The notes under the pieces are model-generated. The model did not search any database. It saw only the letters and a list, made by a program, of their open reading frames with translations, and was not told the DNA's origin. 64,000 nucleotides of DNA from Tetranychus cinnabarinus (taxonomy: Eukaryota > Arthropoda > Arachnida > Trombidiformes > Tetranychidae): contig WHVY01000002.1 of the NCBI GenBank assembly GCA_022266195.1, forward strand, positions 10,803,001 to 10,867,000. Direction: 5' to 3'. Positions 24,701 to 39,700 of this stretch are shown here, in pieces. A program made the position numbers and the translations under genes. Positions within the stretch are counted from its first letter, which is position 1. Every line of letters begins with the position of its first letter.

Positions 24701-27700
24701 GATTGTCATTATCATCTAATTAAGTATCATTAGTCAAGCTTAATTGACTTCACTAGAAGGTATTAAAATAATATTAACTCTCTCATAACAGCCAAGTTGT
24801 GTACAGAAAAAAAGAGTTATCATTATCATGTTTTCATCAAATTATCGAAAGAGTCGAGTTTTTTCATCCTTCTTCATTCCCTGTTATCCTTTTCATCTTA
24901 TTAATGAAATTAATAAACTTTGTTATCATTATAACAATTGAATTTAGTTTGATAGTTCACAATGATTTGCTTTAATTTTCAAGCTTAAAGGATTGGAAAT
25001 AAAATTAAGTTTAAAGATTAAGATTTTTCCAAGTTTAATCCAATGAACTTGGTTTCTATTTCTTGAGATTCAATAGAAAAGGTAAAAAACATTGAAATTA
25101 CATGTAATTGTTCAAAGTTATTCACTGAGTGATTTGCTTAGAAATGGGAAAAGAGTAAAATGCTGAAGAAAATTTGGAAATGACATTTTTTAGAGTGAAA
25201 TTAAAGAGCTATTTTAGGCTCAGTGTTTGGATAATAAATTTCAACTAACAAAACATTTGAAATCTATCATGGACTTGAATCGACTCTTGATGCTTTTCAT
25301 CGTTAAGAACGAAATAAATCAAGTTATGTGATCAATTGAAGTCGAGTTGCAGTTTATTGTCATGATAATGCAAAATAATCCGCAGAAACCAATTAATCTT
25401 TGAGTTCTGGTAATTGTAATATTTATATTTAGTCTTGACCATTGTCCTCATATCTACAATTACATGGATCACATAATTTAAAGGATAAAATAGAGTCTGG
25501 GCAAAAATGAATGGATCAAGAAAAATACACAAAAGAATTGGTCAAATCATTTTACTGTTCATGTTCATGGTGATGATAAAAAAATAAAGATTCTGAAAAA
25601 AGAAGAAGAAGGGAAAACAGGAAAAGTATTATTACACAGGGATTCATTGATTATAACGATTTATTTAATCTTCATCTGTTTTCTTCTTTTCATCGTCTTT
25701 ACTGGTAAAACAATATTGATACTGATGGAGTTGATTGAGTATCTTTGGGTTTGTCAATTTAATCATCAAAGCTTTTCCTCTTATTTTCATCCAAGTTGAT
25801 TCAAATTGTTTAATCAGTAGACCATGATGATGAACATAATGATACTGATAATGATGATGACAAAAACAAATCTATTATTCTTTTGTTAATTCAATTCATT
25901 TGTTAAGGTGAATTTCATCTTTTTTTACTTTCACTCAACTCAAACAATATCAATTGCTGAAAACTGGTTTGTAAAAGGCCTTTTCAGAATGTTCATAATT
26001 CAGAGAAAATTGGAAATTTTTCATGAACATTGAGATAAGCTCAGCTATTAATAGATTAATATTTAGTGTTTTGAAACAATCTCATGGTTAATTTCCTGGA
26101 TTTTGAATTGATTGTTGACCTTAAAGTATTATTGCTTTACCAAACCAAAATGTTGGCTATAAAAGTAGACTTGAGATCATTAGTGTGCTTTAGATTTGCC
26201 TTAACAATTCAAATTAATCTTTATCAATTTATTACCAACATTGTAATTGAGTTAAATGATCAACTAACCATCTTATAATTTGTTAAGTTAAGCTTTTCAA
26301 ATGGTAAGACATGACAAAGAATGGAAAGCTAATTAAATGACAAATGAATGAAACACTCAATCAACCCTGAATGTTGTACACTTGAACAATCAAACTGGTT
26401 ACTGAAAAGGTTAACAATAATTGTAAGTTCATTTTTAATCATTTAAAGGAGAAAAAACTGATTTTCCAGATTAAATTGTATTCATTGGGATTTTTTAATA
26501 GATGAAATTATTATCCCTCAAAAGGATTATTAATTGTTTAAACAAACCAATTTAGGTTTAAAAACATTTAATTTTTCCGCGATTCATCAGTTTCATGAGT
26601 TTGTTCAATATTTTGTTTTGCCTTGCTTTTGCAAATAATGATGATGATAATGGCAAGTTATTAGTTTTAAATTAGATTTTAGCTAATAGCGTTATCATTA
26701 TAATCAAGATTTGCTGAAATGAAATAAACGCAAATGAAATTTGATAAGTTTCTGTTAAAGGATTGAAGTGAAATGTAAAGCTTTATAATGAATAAACTGC
26801 TTCACCATCATTAGATAATGATTAAATGAAGATCATTTTACATTATGGTTTATGGTTTGACTATTAATATAATACTTATTATAAAATATTAAATAGAAAC
26901 AACAATCAAACTAATAAAAATGATGATAATGTGAGTTATAAAAATTGTTGGGAGAAAGTAAAACAAAGGCAAATTAATGGTGTGCGGTGTAAGACTGCTT
27001 CTTACCCATATTTAGCAAAGGCAACCCAATTGGTGATTAAAGTTTCGGACAAGGCAATTTCACTGCGAGTGTAAGACGATGAAAAATGGGACAGTTTGAG
27101 GCCGGAGATGAGCGGAGCACCAAATAGGTAATTTAATTCTTGGCCAGAGACACAGCCAAGTCTGGACGGATAGTCACCTTCTTCAGTAGAGTATAAGAAG
27201 CTGTAAAAATAGGTTTTCTTGGGACGTCGTGAGTGAAGGGTTGCTACTTTAATTAATGGTGCAACCACCAATGAGTCCGATAAAAGGTCGGTTAAAGAGT
27301 CCAGTATGTTTAATGGATGGCTTGTTGGTCGAGTCCAATCCGTGTATTCATTTGATATAGTTAAATAGATTTCCTGAAAAGAAAAAAGAAAAAAATTTGA
27401 GTTAGAATTGTTTAAATTGAATGCTTTTTTACACACTCATCAATGTAACCCAAAATCTGGTTAAAACTTGAATACCATTTGATTTGTATTCAAATCGTTA
27501 TTTGTTTTTCAATTTGATTGCAGATTTAGATTTTTCAATCAATTTGGTTTACTATTTCACTAGTTAATTGGCAATTAGAGGGGAAAAGTTGTAAAATGAT
27601 GAAAATCTATGTTTCTATTGATACGTCAATCAACTATTGGGTAACCTTTGATTTGCTTGATGATTGGTAATAATGACACTAGAAACCAATTGATTACGAA

Positions 27701-30700
27701 AACGAAATCAAAATCATCAGGGAATGAATTACGATGCTTTTGTTACCTTATTGTTATTAACTGTTTATAGCTTCACTCGCTTTTTTTCACCATTAGGTTT
27801 GCTTCTCGATTGCCAAACCAAAATCAAAATGAACGATTGAATTAACAATTTGATCAATTGATTTGTCATCTGATACTTAAATTAATCGCAATTGATCATA
27901 GTGATAAACAAAAGCAGAAACAATTGATGATTTTGTTGATCATAACCAATTTTCACACCAATCAAGAGTAAATGTGACACAGTTTACAATTCAACATAAT
28001 GAACGTTTCAATCAAAATGTGTGCATTTGAGATGGACTCAGATTCACTTAACATTTTGCCCTGTTCAAGTTGAACTTTGTTTAACTCGTTGTTGAACCAT
28101 TCCTGTTAATTAGCAGCTCAGCGCGATAACCATTGTAACAGAATAGCACACACTGATTAACTAATTAATGATGATAATGATGGTACGAGACAAAAAGAGT
28201 AAGCTGGTTATTAAGTTTTTGGCAACAAAATAACATGATATACATGGATATGGGTGAATACTGCATGAGAAAAGCTCTTGAAGGTTTCCACTGTAGTAAT
28301 AATCATCATAATCACCATCAGAATCATAATGTTAGTGATAAGCTGAAAGCGATACAATGTGGTTCACACTTATGATTTTACTACCAATTTGAGTGTTCGT
28401 GTAATAGACTTCAACACTTATTCCAAAAAATGATCTTTCCCTGGTAACATTATGTTCAATATATAATGAAACATTGTAATATTGATTTTCTTTTGCTCCG
28501 TTACCATCATCATCATCATCCCTATCATTATTATCAGCAGTCAATGTGTATTGATAAACTGAACACTATCGTCAACAGTTGGAACAATAATAGAAACGAA
28601 AGCTGATGATGTATCATTGGACCAAGGTTGAGCTAATTAACCTTTTCAATTTTATCGGATCCTCTTGTTTTCCCTTGTTTTGTTTCCTTGTTGTTAGAAT
28701 TTTCATCTTCACTTTTCACCATTCCACCAGCCTTTGCCTTTATCCTTTTCTTTTTCTACTCCTTTTTCTTTTCCTTTCTTTTTTGGCTTGTTTATTTCTT
28801 TTACCAATTCTCTCAGGGAAATGTGTCTGATGGACTATCCAATGATATCAACCAATCTGTTACAGATATACGATCAACTTTACGTAACAATACCATCATT
28901 ATACTGATAGAAGTCTTCATCTTTTTTTCTCTGCTCTCGTCTTTCATCATTCATTTTACTTGACTTTGCTATTCACTGAGAGACCAAAATATATATATAA
29001 AAATATATATAAAAAAGAGAGAAACTCATGTAGATCCAAACAATGAGAAACAACTGGAGAAATAATAAGGTGATTTGTTGAATATCACGATGTAATAAAC
29101 AAATGATGTTTAGTTGCATAAGAAAAACAATAAAAGAAACAAAAAAGAGGCAAATTAACATTGACATTAACAAATGTAACAAGAGCTGTTTCAGAACAAA
29201 TCACTTACTAAAGAAAACCATTATAATTTTATAATTAAAATCAGGAATTAATCTAAATAAAAGGCAAGAAAAAATTCAACTTTCATCACAAGCTAATAAA
29301 ATAATCAAAATAAACAGTAAATTGAGAACGAAATATCTTAATAAGATCAGCTGCAACTTTTCCCGGTCTTTTGGGTTGCTGCCTTTTTAGCTACTCAGGC
29401 GCAGTCACATGTCCAGCGGTTCACGTCAATTTGCTTCAGCGTTTGAACCAAGTTTTTTTTACAATTTACTTTTAAAGTTATTTTTATTGTGTTTAATTTT
29501 TTTTATTCAAATTTTGGAAGACTATGGAACCCATTGAACCCATTGATCCCATGGATCCCACGGATGATGACGAAGACGTTGATATTACAGAGCCTCGCTC
29601 TCAATACTATTATGTGAAGTTTTGCTATCTATTGGAATATACTGTTGACCAGACTTATGCAAATATTGTTCAAGTCATTGGCGATAAGGCTGTACCTCGA
29701 GAAACTGTTGCTGATTGGGTGGAAAAACTGAAACAGGGAATTATTCTTTATCAAGATTCATCTAATCACAATTCATCTAATCACAATTCATCTAACCACA
29801 ATTCATCTAATCCCTGATTGTGATTGATTCACTTGTGTCTTCACTTTAACCATCTGAATCAAGAATATGATTTCTGATCTCCACTAAACGATTTCACAGC
29901 TCTTTGGGTTCAACGTGCACCTCCATTTTATCATCTATTAATAATTGTAAACTATTATTAATAAAACACTTTTTTGGACAATTTATCTTCACCTTTATTT
30001 GGTTCTCGTGTGTTAGACATTCTCATCGCCATCGTCACTTTTGACAAACTTAATTTTTTTTCATTCAAGACACTCTTTTCATGGTTTGTGATCAAATTAA
30101 TACAACTCTCTGCCTGACGAGATCTCATTTAATCTCATCTAGGATTACCATTCTACAAATAATGAGAAAGAAAAGTCTCCATTGGTTTCAACATTCTTCA
30201 CTTAAGTAACCTAATGAACTAGACTGAATAATATGTAACCATTCTGTGTCTTCAATTTCATTACATTACCCAGAACCTTCTTTTTCTCATCTCTAATCAA
30301 GATACTATATCACAAAGTATGCAACTTATCACCACTGTTAGGGATAGGCTATTAATAATGTTAAGTTAGGGTCAGTTAGTCATTCTTTCCCCTCTCATTA
30401 AGCTATTTGTCATTGGCTATCTAAAGTGATGTCATTGATAAGCTATGTATAAATACTCTTCTCAAAACTAAATCATTGTCAATTAATATTTTCTCATCAA
30501 CATTAACACTTCACTCATATTGTCTTGTTAGCCAAATTACTAAGTCAGTTAACCTCAGTTTTCCCCAGTTAGATTTAAATTTATTTATTTCTTTAATTTT
30601 GATTATTTTTCCTAACGTTTTTCTAAATCTCATTTCTTTAATAAAAGTTAATTTTGATATTGGTACCTCAAAGCGATATTTATTTATGGACTAAGATTTT

Positions 30701-33700
30701 TTATGTACATCCCTTACATAAAAATGGTGGAGATGCCTCATCGCGTCTAAGCTTAATTGAGACAGTTGTTAAGGAATCGTAAGGATTTTGAGGTCTCCTC
30801 GTTATCCTTTTTCCTAGTGTTTCTAAAGCTAAACAGAACTAACCTGGATTATTGAGGTCTCCTCGACAATCCTAAATTGTTCAAACTATCAACTTAACTT
30901 TTGTGAACTCTTCGTCTTGTCCCTACGCGGACAAATATTGTGTCGTCTACCGAAACAGCGAAGAGAAGGAAGTGTCTTGAGGTCTCCTCGTCACACAACC
31001 TGATCTAGTTGTTCTCAACGAAATTAGGAAATTGGGCCCCCTGTGTGCTTGGAAAAACCTCAGCTTGTCGCTAACTACAGCTTTGCTTCTTTAGTGTCAG
31101 TGTCTAAGAGAAAGAAAGGTGATAAGCGGACGCCGCTTTTCACCCGGATTTCAAAATTAGCCACTGGGCAGTAATCTGCTGCCAAGACAAGTTAATTTGG
31201 AATAAATGATAGACGGAGAAAATCAGAAACTGGAAAACAAGGAAACTGGTGAATTTAATTTGAGCTTAACAGACAGCCTAAGCAGATTCAAAGCTATCGA
31301 GATGAATACTTATAAGCAGTTAACAAAAGAGCAGCTAATTGACCTAGCAAATAAAATGGGTATCCATGCTCCTGAGAAGAACTCAGTTGAAGCGCTAAGA
31401 ATAGAAGTGTTACATGCTCATACAATACAACGAGCTTTCGAAGGAATACCTGGTAATATTACTGCTGACTCTCAAGTTTATGAAGTGGATGAACCGTGGG
31501 AAATGTCTGTAGTTCTGAGAAATGCTGGAATTACGGAAGAAACATTAGCTAAACTTCTTGGTGGTGGAATCAAATACCCTCATCAAGCTAAATATCTAGA
31601 TAAAGATACAATGGTCACTAACGGTATTCATCCAATGCAAGCTAGCATCATAAGCAACATGTTTGGAAAAAGTGAGAACCTAATCGATCTTAACAGATCT
31701 TTAAATGAACATGAAAGATTCAAAAGTGGTGATCACACAGCTAGAAAAAGATGTCTCATGGCTAAATGGCCTGCTGAAAGTGGTAAATATGTGCCGCTTC
31801 ATGAATACCTCGAAATGATGGAATACGATATGAGACTAGCTGATCCAACTAAAATAGAATGGGTGCGACTTCTCAGAAGTTCATTGAGAGGAGACGCAAG
31901 AAGAATAGCAGAGAAAACAATTGAAGATAAACCTGATATTAAATACCAAGAGTTAAAAGAAAAATTGCTCTTAAATGTTACAACTGGTAAAGAAATTGCT
32001 GAAGCTTTCGCAAAGTTCAACACATCAATGTTTGAACTAGGAGGTGACATAATTAAGCATCTAAACAAAGTCAAAGAATACTGCCAGATAGTGAATCCTC
32101 ATTTTACAAGAGATCCTAGAAGTGCCGCAATGCTGTTATTAAGAACTATTCCTCATCAAATTTGCATGGAAATAATAAAGAATATAACATTTGATGACTA
32201 TGCTCATGTTGAAAGACAAATTACTTCTGAAGTTTTCTCAAAACAAGAACAAAGCAAATATCAGAAAGAATCCAGAAAACCATATCAACCAAAAAATCCT
32301 ACGCCATTCAAAAGAAACGAGAACAAGTACTATGACAATAAGTACAAAGACAAACCTAAAAAGCAATGTAGTCATTGTAAAAAGATGGGTCATAATGTCG
32401 ATGATTGTTGGTTCAAAGATAAAAAGAGAGACAATCAAAATTATCAAAAACCTCAAAGTTCTCAACCAAGTTCAAGTGGGAATACAATCGCGTTTGTTAA
32501 AGCAAACATAAATGATACTGTTATCGATATGGAAAGTCTTCTGATAAAAGGAAATGAAGATTTGGGGAAAATTTGTCAATTACTAGAACAAGCATACAAC
32601 AAGAATGAGAAACTATTTCCAATGACATTGATAAAAGAAAGGTCAACAAGTTTGGTATTTAAAACACTTTTAGATACGGGAGCCTGTGCAACTTTAATCA
32701 GTGAAGCTACTGCAAGAAAATTAAATTTAAGTTCTTATCCTGTTAATATTGGATTCTGTGGTGTAAATGAATCAAGAATCACATGTCCTAAAATCGTAGC
32801 GCTGAAACTGTTCTCAAGAAATAAGATAAGATTGATGGCAGCGTACATAATTCCTGGCTTAAACAATGAATTGCTATTTGGAGCAAATCTAATCAAATAC
32901 ACAGATGCAAGAATTATTGGAACCGGTGAAGAGAATCCCTTCACTATCAAACAGATTGATGACAATCAAAATTACCAAGTTGAAATTGAGCGACCAAAAG
33001 AGAATGAAATATCAATGCTATTCGAAACATTCTTCGCACAAGATTTTGATGCTAACAAAATTGAATTAATGGGTGAAACTCCACTGATGGAAAGATTGCT
33101 TCAAGTTTATCCAAATGAACTATCGCTATTAGCGAAGATTGAGGAAGCAAAAGTGAGAAAAGATGATTTCCCTTCAGAAATAACAGACATCAAAGAAGCA
33201 TTAAAGAAAACAATTAACCCACAATTGCCTGATAATGATCAACAAAAACTATTGAACGTTTTAATGAGAAATCAAAATTCATTTTCAAAGTCAACTTATG
33301 ACCTTGGATGTGTTCCTGCTTCAGTCTGTAATATTAAAATTAACATTGGTGAGAAACCAATTCCTAAACTCAAACCGTTTAGATTAAATGAAGTTCACAG
33401 AATGGAACTAAGAAAAATTGTTGATGAATTAATTGAAAATGGAATAGCTGAAAAATCAACAATTGGAGGTGGCGCACCAGCATTCATCGTACCAAAACCT
33501 AATGGTAAATTCAGGATGGTCGTCAGCTATATTGAACTGAATAAGCTGATTGAAAAAAGAGTCTATCCGATGCCTAACATTGATGATGCTATAAACATGT
33601 TAAGAGGAAACAAATATTTTACAACTCTAGATCTTGCACAAGGTTACTACCAGATTGAAATTCCTGAAGCTGAAAGAGACAAAACAAGTTTCGTAACAGA

Positions 33701-36700
33701 AGAAGGTTGTTTCAGATTTAAGAGACTACCGATGGGATTAGCTGATTCCCCTGCTTACTTTCAAGAGTGTATAAATACAGTCCTTGGAGACTTAAGATAT
33801 AAATGCTGTTTAGGGTATTTTGATGATATACCTATCTTTGGCAAAACAATAAATGAACTATGTGAAAACATGGAAAAAGTATGCAAAGCTCTTGGGAAAT
33901 ATGGCTTCAAGTCAAGAATTTCAAAGTTGAAAACTGGTACAACAGAATTTGTTTGTCTCGGACATTTGGTGTCAGGCAAAACAGTAAAACCAGACCCTAA
34001 AAAGATTGAAAGAGTTAAGAATTTAAAACCGCCAACCTCACTCAAACATGTTAGATCCCAACTGGGACTATTTAATTACTTTTCAAGATTCATAAAAGAT
34101 TATGCACAAACTTCTGCAAGTCTAACTGAATTATGCAAAAACAAATACAAAGGAGTTACATTTGCACTGAACGCTCAACAGCTACAAGATTGGAAAAAAC
34201 TAAAATTGGCTTTAATTAAAGAATGTGCACTAACTCACTTCGATCCGCAAAAAGAAATTAAAATGGTAGTGGACGCATCTGCCGTAGCAATCGGAGGAAT
34301 GCTAACACAAAAAGAGGAAAATGAAGACTGGAAACCGGTTTACTTCTTCGGATGTAAACTACAAAAGCATCAAAGAGGTTATACAACAACAGAAAAGGAA
34401 GCACTAGCAGTTGTCTACGCCTGTATGAAATTCCAGAACTACCTCAGATATAAACAATTCACTATCGTTACGGATCATCACGCATTATGCGTTTTTAAAC
34501 AAAAGATTTTTAAATCACCTAGGCTAATGAGATGGCAAGTTTTATTGGCTGATTTCGATTTTAATGTGGAATATTTGAAAGGTGAAAAACATCCAGCTGA
34601 TTGTTTGTCAAGATCTAACGAATGGGCACACAGACCTGAAGGCGAAATTGAAGATGATCATTATGACAAATATCTAAATCAGTTGTATCTTGGAAACATT
34701 TCTCATCCTAATAAAAATGATTTTACAATGTATGATCAAGGACTAATTGATGAAAACAACTGTATTCAAGCGGCGACCGCTGAAATACATGTTGAAATGC
34801 TCGAAGACAGCTTACTAAAGGATGAAGGATATCATGCGAATTTATTATTCAGCGTGAAACTACCAAGAAAAGAAAAAGAGTTCATGGGCGAATTAAAAGA
34901 ATCACAAAAAGAAGATTCGAGGTGCGAATTCATCAGAACTGAATTGTCTGAAGGAAGACAAACAAAGAAATATGAAATCAAAGATGGAATCATATTCAAA
35001 ATAAACAAAAACAAAGCACCAAAATATTATCTACCAGATAAATTGATCAATAAAATCTGGGAAAGCTGTCATAATTCGATAGAAGCTGGACATTTTGGAT
35101 ATAAACCAACTCTAGCAAAAATAAAACAAGAATTTTTCTTTCCTAAAATGGAGGAAATAATTCAACAAAAGGTTGCAGCATGTAAACTGTGTCAAGAATA
35201 TAAATCAAAGACAACAAATGAAGGAAGGGCAAAACCAATGCCAATTGCTGACAAACCTATGGATAGAATCCAAATCGATCTAGTTGGACCTTACCCTGAG
35301 TCTAAAACTGGAAATAAAATGCTGATTACTGCTGTCGATTCATTAACAAGATATGGATGGGCAAAAGCATATAAGAAAGGAACGTCAAATGACATAATAA
35401 ACTTCCTAATTGGCATAATAAATGTTCATGGAACGCCTAAGATTATTCAATCTGACAATGGCAAAAATTTAATTTCAAATGAAATGAAAAAATTCGCAGA
35501 AAGAAACTCAATACAATTAATCAACTCATCTGCATATCGACCACAAACTAATGGAATGGTTGAAAGATTAAATGGCATAATTTCACAAAGAATTGCTATG
35601 TTTGCAAAGGATGATGAAAAAGAATGGGATAAAGACATTGCTAAAATTATCTTCTCATACAACACTGCGATAAAGATAGAATTGGGAAAATCACCTTTTC
35701 ATCTAATGTTCAATTATGAACCAAGGGGCACAATGCACAATGAACTTGGCATTAACCCTAATTATGAAGAAAAAGATATAATCACAGCGCGAGAAAAAGT
35801 AAAAGAAAAATTGGAAGAAAGTTCCGCAAAAACAGCCAAGAAAAGAAACGAAAAATTAACTGAACCAAAGTATCAAAGAGGTGACATATGCACCATCAAA
35901 CATGTTTCTAATGGCCCCAAAAAGACTACACAAAAATTCAAAGGAGAATACGTAGTTCTAAATGCATATAAATGCAGCGCTGAATTGTACAATTTAGACA
36001 CAGGAAAAGTGTCTGTACAAAATTATCAAAGAATGAAACCTTTGACAATAACTAAGCCGTCAAACCTTGAAATCATATTAAAAGAATACCCTGAGAAAAA
36101 TCTGAAAGAAGACTCAGCTACCGAGGTTGATGAAGCATCCGATTCAGAAAATGATGAACAAGAGTCTAGTCAAGCTATGCAAAGTCCTGAAAATCAAACA
36201 ATAAACGAAAGACCAAAAAGAAAGTATACTAAAAGGTCATTCGGACCGCACTTAATGGAAACTAGAGCATCATCGAGAAAATAGATGAATTAAATATAGC
36301 CTAGTAAAGCTGTGCAAAGAAAACAAAAAGAAAGGACGCATTTAATGGAAACTAAGACGAGATCATTTAGAATCAACTAAAACAAATTGTAAATATATTC
36401 CTCTTTTAAAAGATTTTAAGAGTTGGAAATCTAAACTAACTCAAAGGTTTTAACACAAAAAGAAAACATCGGGCGATAAGAGGAGTCCTCTTTTCACCCA
36501 AAACAAAACTCATCAAATACCATTTTAAAAAAAAAAACTAAAGAGAAATGAAGGAACTGAGGATTCTGAAAGAAATTGGAATTACATCAAACTCAGAAAA
36601 GAAAAGCAAAGAAAGAAAAATTAGGCGAAAAGAGGAGCCCTCTTTTCACCTATTACAAGCAGCTCAACAAAATTACTAAAAGGTGCATCTAAATTACAAG

Positions 36701-39700
36701 AAATAACACTAAAAATGGTGGTAAAGAGCGAGATGAGGAGACCTCGTCTCACTCTACTAAATGAAGCTCAATTAAAGAATAAAATGAAAGAATCTAAAAA
36801 GAGTGAAAGCACTAAAAAGGCTAGAGGAACGCGGAGCCTGCATTTCAACTGGACCTCACTGAATCAAGAAGAAAAAGCTAAAGAATTCGAAAGAAACTAA
36901 AGAATCCAGAGAAACGCGGACACCGCATTTCATACTGGATTCGTCTAAACTAAAACACAAAAGTGGAACACTGAATAAAACACTGAAGAAATTGAAATTG
37001 AAAGCACAAAACCAGAGAAACGCGGAGACCGCATTTCAACTGGGTTAAACCATGACACAACGAAAAAGAGAATAAACACAAATCCCAAAGACAAGAAAGG
37101 CTGAGATCCTGGAAGTCTGCTGCCGGGACTTGAAAAATGTCATGCAAAACTGAACAAAGAATTGAAACCAAAAGAATTACCTAAAATATAAAAGAAAGAA
37201 AACAAAGAACATTAGAAATTTCAAAAAAGAACAAACCAAACCTAGAGAGTGAAAAGACCTAAAAAGACAGTAAGATGCGGAGACCGCGTCTCAACTATCA
37301 ACCTAAGATCGAAAAGCGGAGTCCGCTTTTCAATCAAAATAAAAGGGAAAAGAAAAGTAAATTAATTAATTAATTAATTAATTAACTAAAACAGTTAATT
37401 AAAACAAAAGCTCCTGACCTTACAAGTGTAAAGAAGAACAATGAGGAACAAAAGAGAACAAAAGGGTGAAGACACACCTCCTCATTAGTTACGCCCATTG
37501 GTCACAGAGGGCGACATTTATGTTAATGTAAGCCGGACACATGCAGCTAATTACCATTTCCTCTCTCACAGTTGACATAAATAAGTCAAAATTGTTCTTT
37601 TCTATTTAAAAGGTGATTTAAATTTAATGTATAGCAGACACCGCTTAACATTAATTAAGTTAATATTAAGAAGCACAATTAAGTGTATAGCGGACTCCGC
37701 TTAACACTTGATTTAGGTAAAAAGAATAGGTGATAAGAGGTCTCCTCTGTTCACCATATTCTCCAACGTAAAGTTCAGATTGAACAAGCCACAAGTGTTC
37801 TCTCAAACGTGCTCTCAAAAAGTCTTTCAACCATCTCTTCATCAAAAATTCATCAAATTCATCATCAGTGTTCAACTCGAATTCATCAATTCAGTGAAAC
37901 AAGTGAAACAAAAAGTGCAAAAAGTGAAACGAACTGTGATAAAAGTGCCTAAATAGTGAAAATTAGGAGCTAAGAGGTCGTCCTCTTGAAGCCCTAGTCA
38001 TCAGCGAATTCATCAAATTGAACTCAAAAACTCATTCTTCTTCCTCAAAAGTGCAAAGAAACCAAAGAAAAGCTGATAAAATAGTTCGACCAAAAGAAAG
38101 TGATGAAAAATTGAAGTCAAAAAAGTGTAAAAATTAGAAATTCTAAAATAGAATTTAGTTGCTCAAATTAGCTCAGCAAGTAAGAGACTTGAGGACTCCT
38201 CGAGACTCTGAAATTAACATCATTAGATTAGTTAAAGCAAGTTAATCAGTAAAAGTGAAGATAATAAAAGTAGTGCTTAAGCGGACTCCGCTTGTACAAA
38301 ATTATTATCGATCTCTTGATTAATTTGAAATATCCTAAAACAATTAGATTTAGTTAGTAACAATAAACAGCTAAATTCGAATAGAAATTCTAATTATAAT
38401 TTAACTGACTGTGATATTGTAAATAAAATTAAATTATTCTAACAATTAAGTTAATTTTGTATAAAAAGAAGAGACTAAGCTGAAGCAAATTAATTGGTAT
38501 CATCATGTCGAACCAAAGTAATCAAGTTGATCTCCAAAAGAAGTATTATAAAGGTGTTAGATCTGATTTACTGGACTGGATTCAACAAAAACTCTATGCC
38601 AGAACTAAATTAGCTGATGTTTGGATGTGGTTATTTCTCAACAAATTTCTGCCTGGGTTCACAGTTGTCTACTACGATCGAGATCGAATTACTACGCTGG
38701 ATGAATTGCTGTGTAAATTATGTGGTCATGTTGCTTGCCGAGTCCTTACTTGCGACAAATGCTTCTCATTCTATTGTACGGAATGTATGCGAGTTTTGAT
38801 CGAAATGTTTCGATTCATTGGAAGACATCCAAAGCTAGATGATGGCCCAGCATATCGAGAGAGATTCTATTGTATGATCTGTCAGCATCAATCAGTACCG
38901 CCAAGGGTAACAACTATCACTCCAAAAGCTAAGCAAATATTTGAAGGCCTCAAAGTACGATGTCAACGATTCGAATGTGAATACGAATCAAATTATCTCA
39001 ACATGGTAAAGCACATCAACACATCTGACTGCTATGATAAGATGAAAGATGTAAAAATCAACATGAAAATGTTTCACGACATATGCAGAAGAAGATATCC
39101 AATGGGATGGCCATCAACAATTGAATATTCATTAGCAACTGATGAGAATATCAATTTTCTACAAAAGTTTACTGATCAATTAGTTATTGCTACTGAAAAT
39201 AACTACTTAACAATGACCCAGCCTTGGCCAGATAAACCATCAAAAGGAGCAATCAGATTATCAGACATTCAACCTTTACAGCGAAATCAAAATGCAAACC
39301 TAACTGCAGAGGAGATCGATAACTTGCGTAAAGCGGCCGCCGCTGAACGCGAAGCTTTAAAAAAGAAGAAAGAGGAAGAGCAAAAAGAAAAAGAGGCACG
39401 ATGGGCAATCGAAGGTCGAGACTTTGCAGATTGTATTGACTTTGTACCATCATCACCAGTAGATTGGTCAGATTTAGGACCACCACCAGATCCAGCCACA
39501 ATCAAATGGCCAAAATCACCTGCACCTCCTTCACCTAAAACAAAAGAAAAACGAAAACGAGCCTTCGCCGAGATATTGGAATTAGGTCGTCAAAAACGAG
39601 CTGAAGAAGAGAAACAAAAACAAGAAAAACAAAAACAAAAAGAAGCAGAAAAGCAGAAAGAGAAAGAAACTCCAAGTATTCCTGAAAAGAGAATATTGAA

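Noticed and set aside
28606..28963. Phe/Leu-rich plus-strand frames
   Set aside because: Pyrimidine-rich low-complexity sequence with no motif.
30476..30694. 72-codon frame here and its copy at 41549-41767 as genes
   Set aside because: Both lie inside the LTRs; duplication reflects LTR identity, not coding.
30790..38293. Repeated hairpins as a CRISPR array
   Set aside because: Spacing is irregular, repeats vary in sequence, and the host is a eukaryote.
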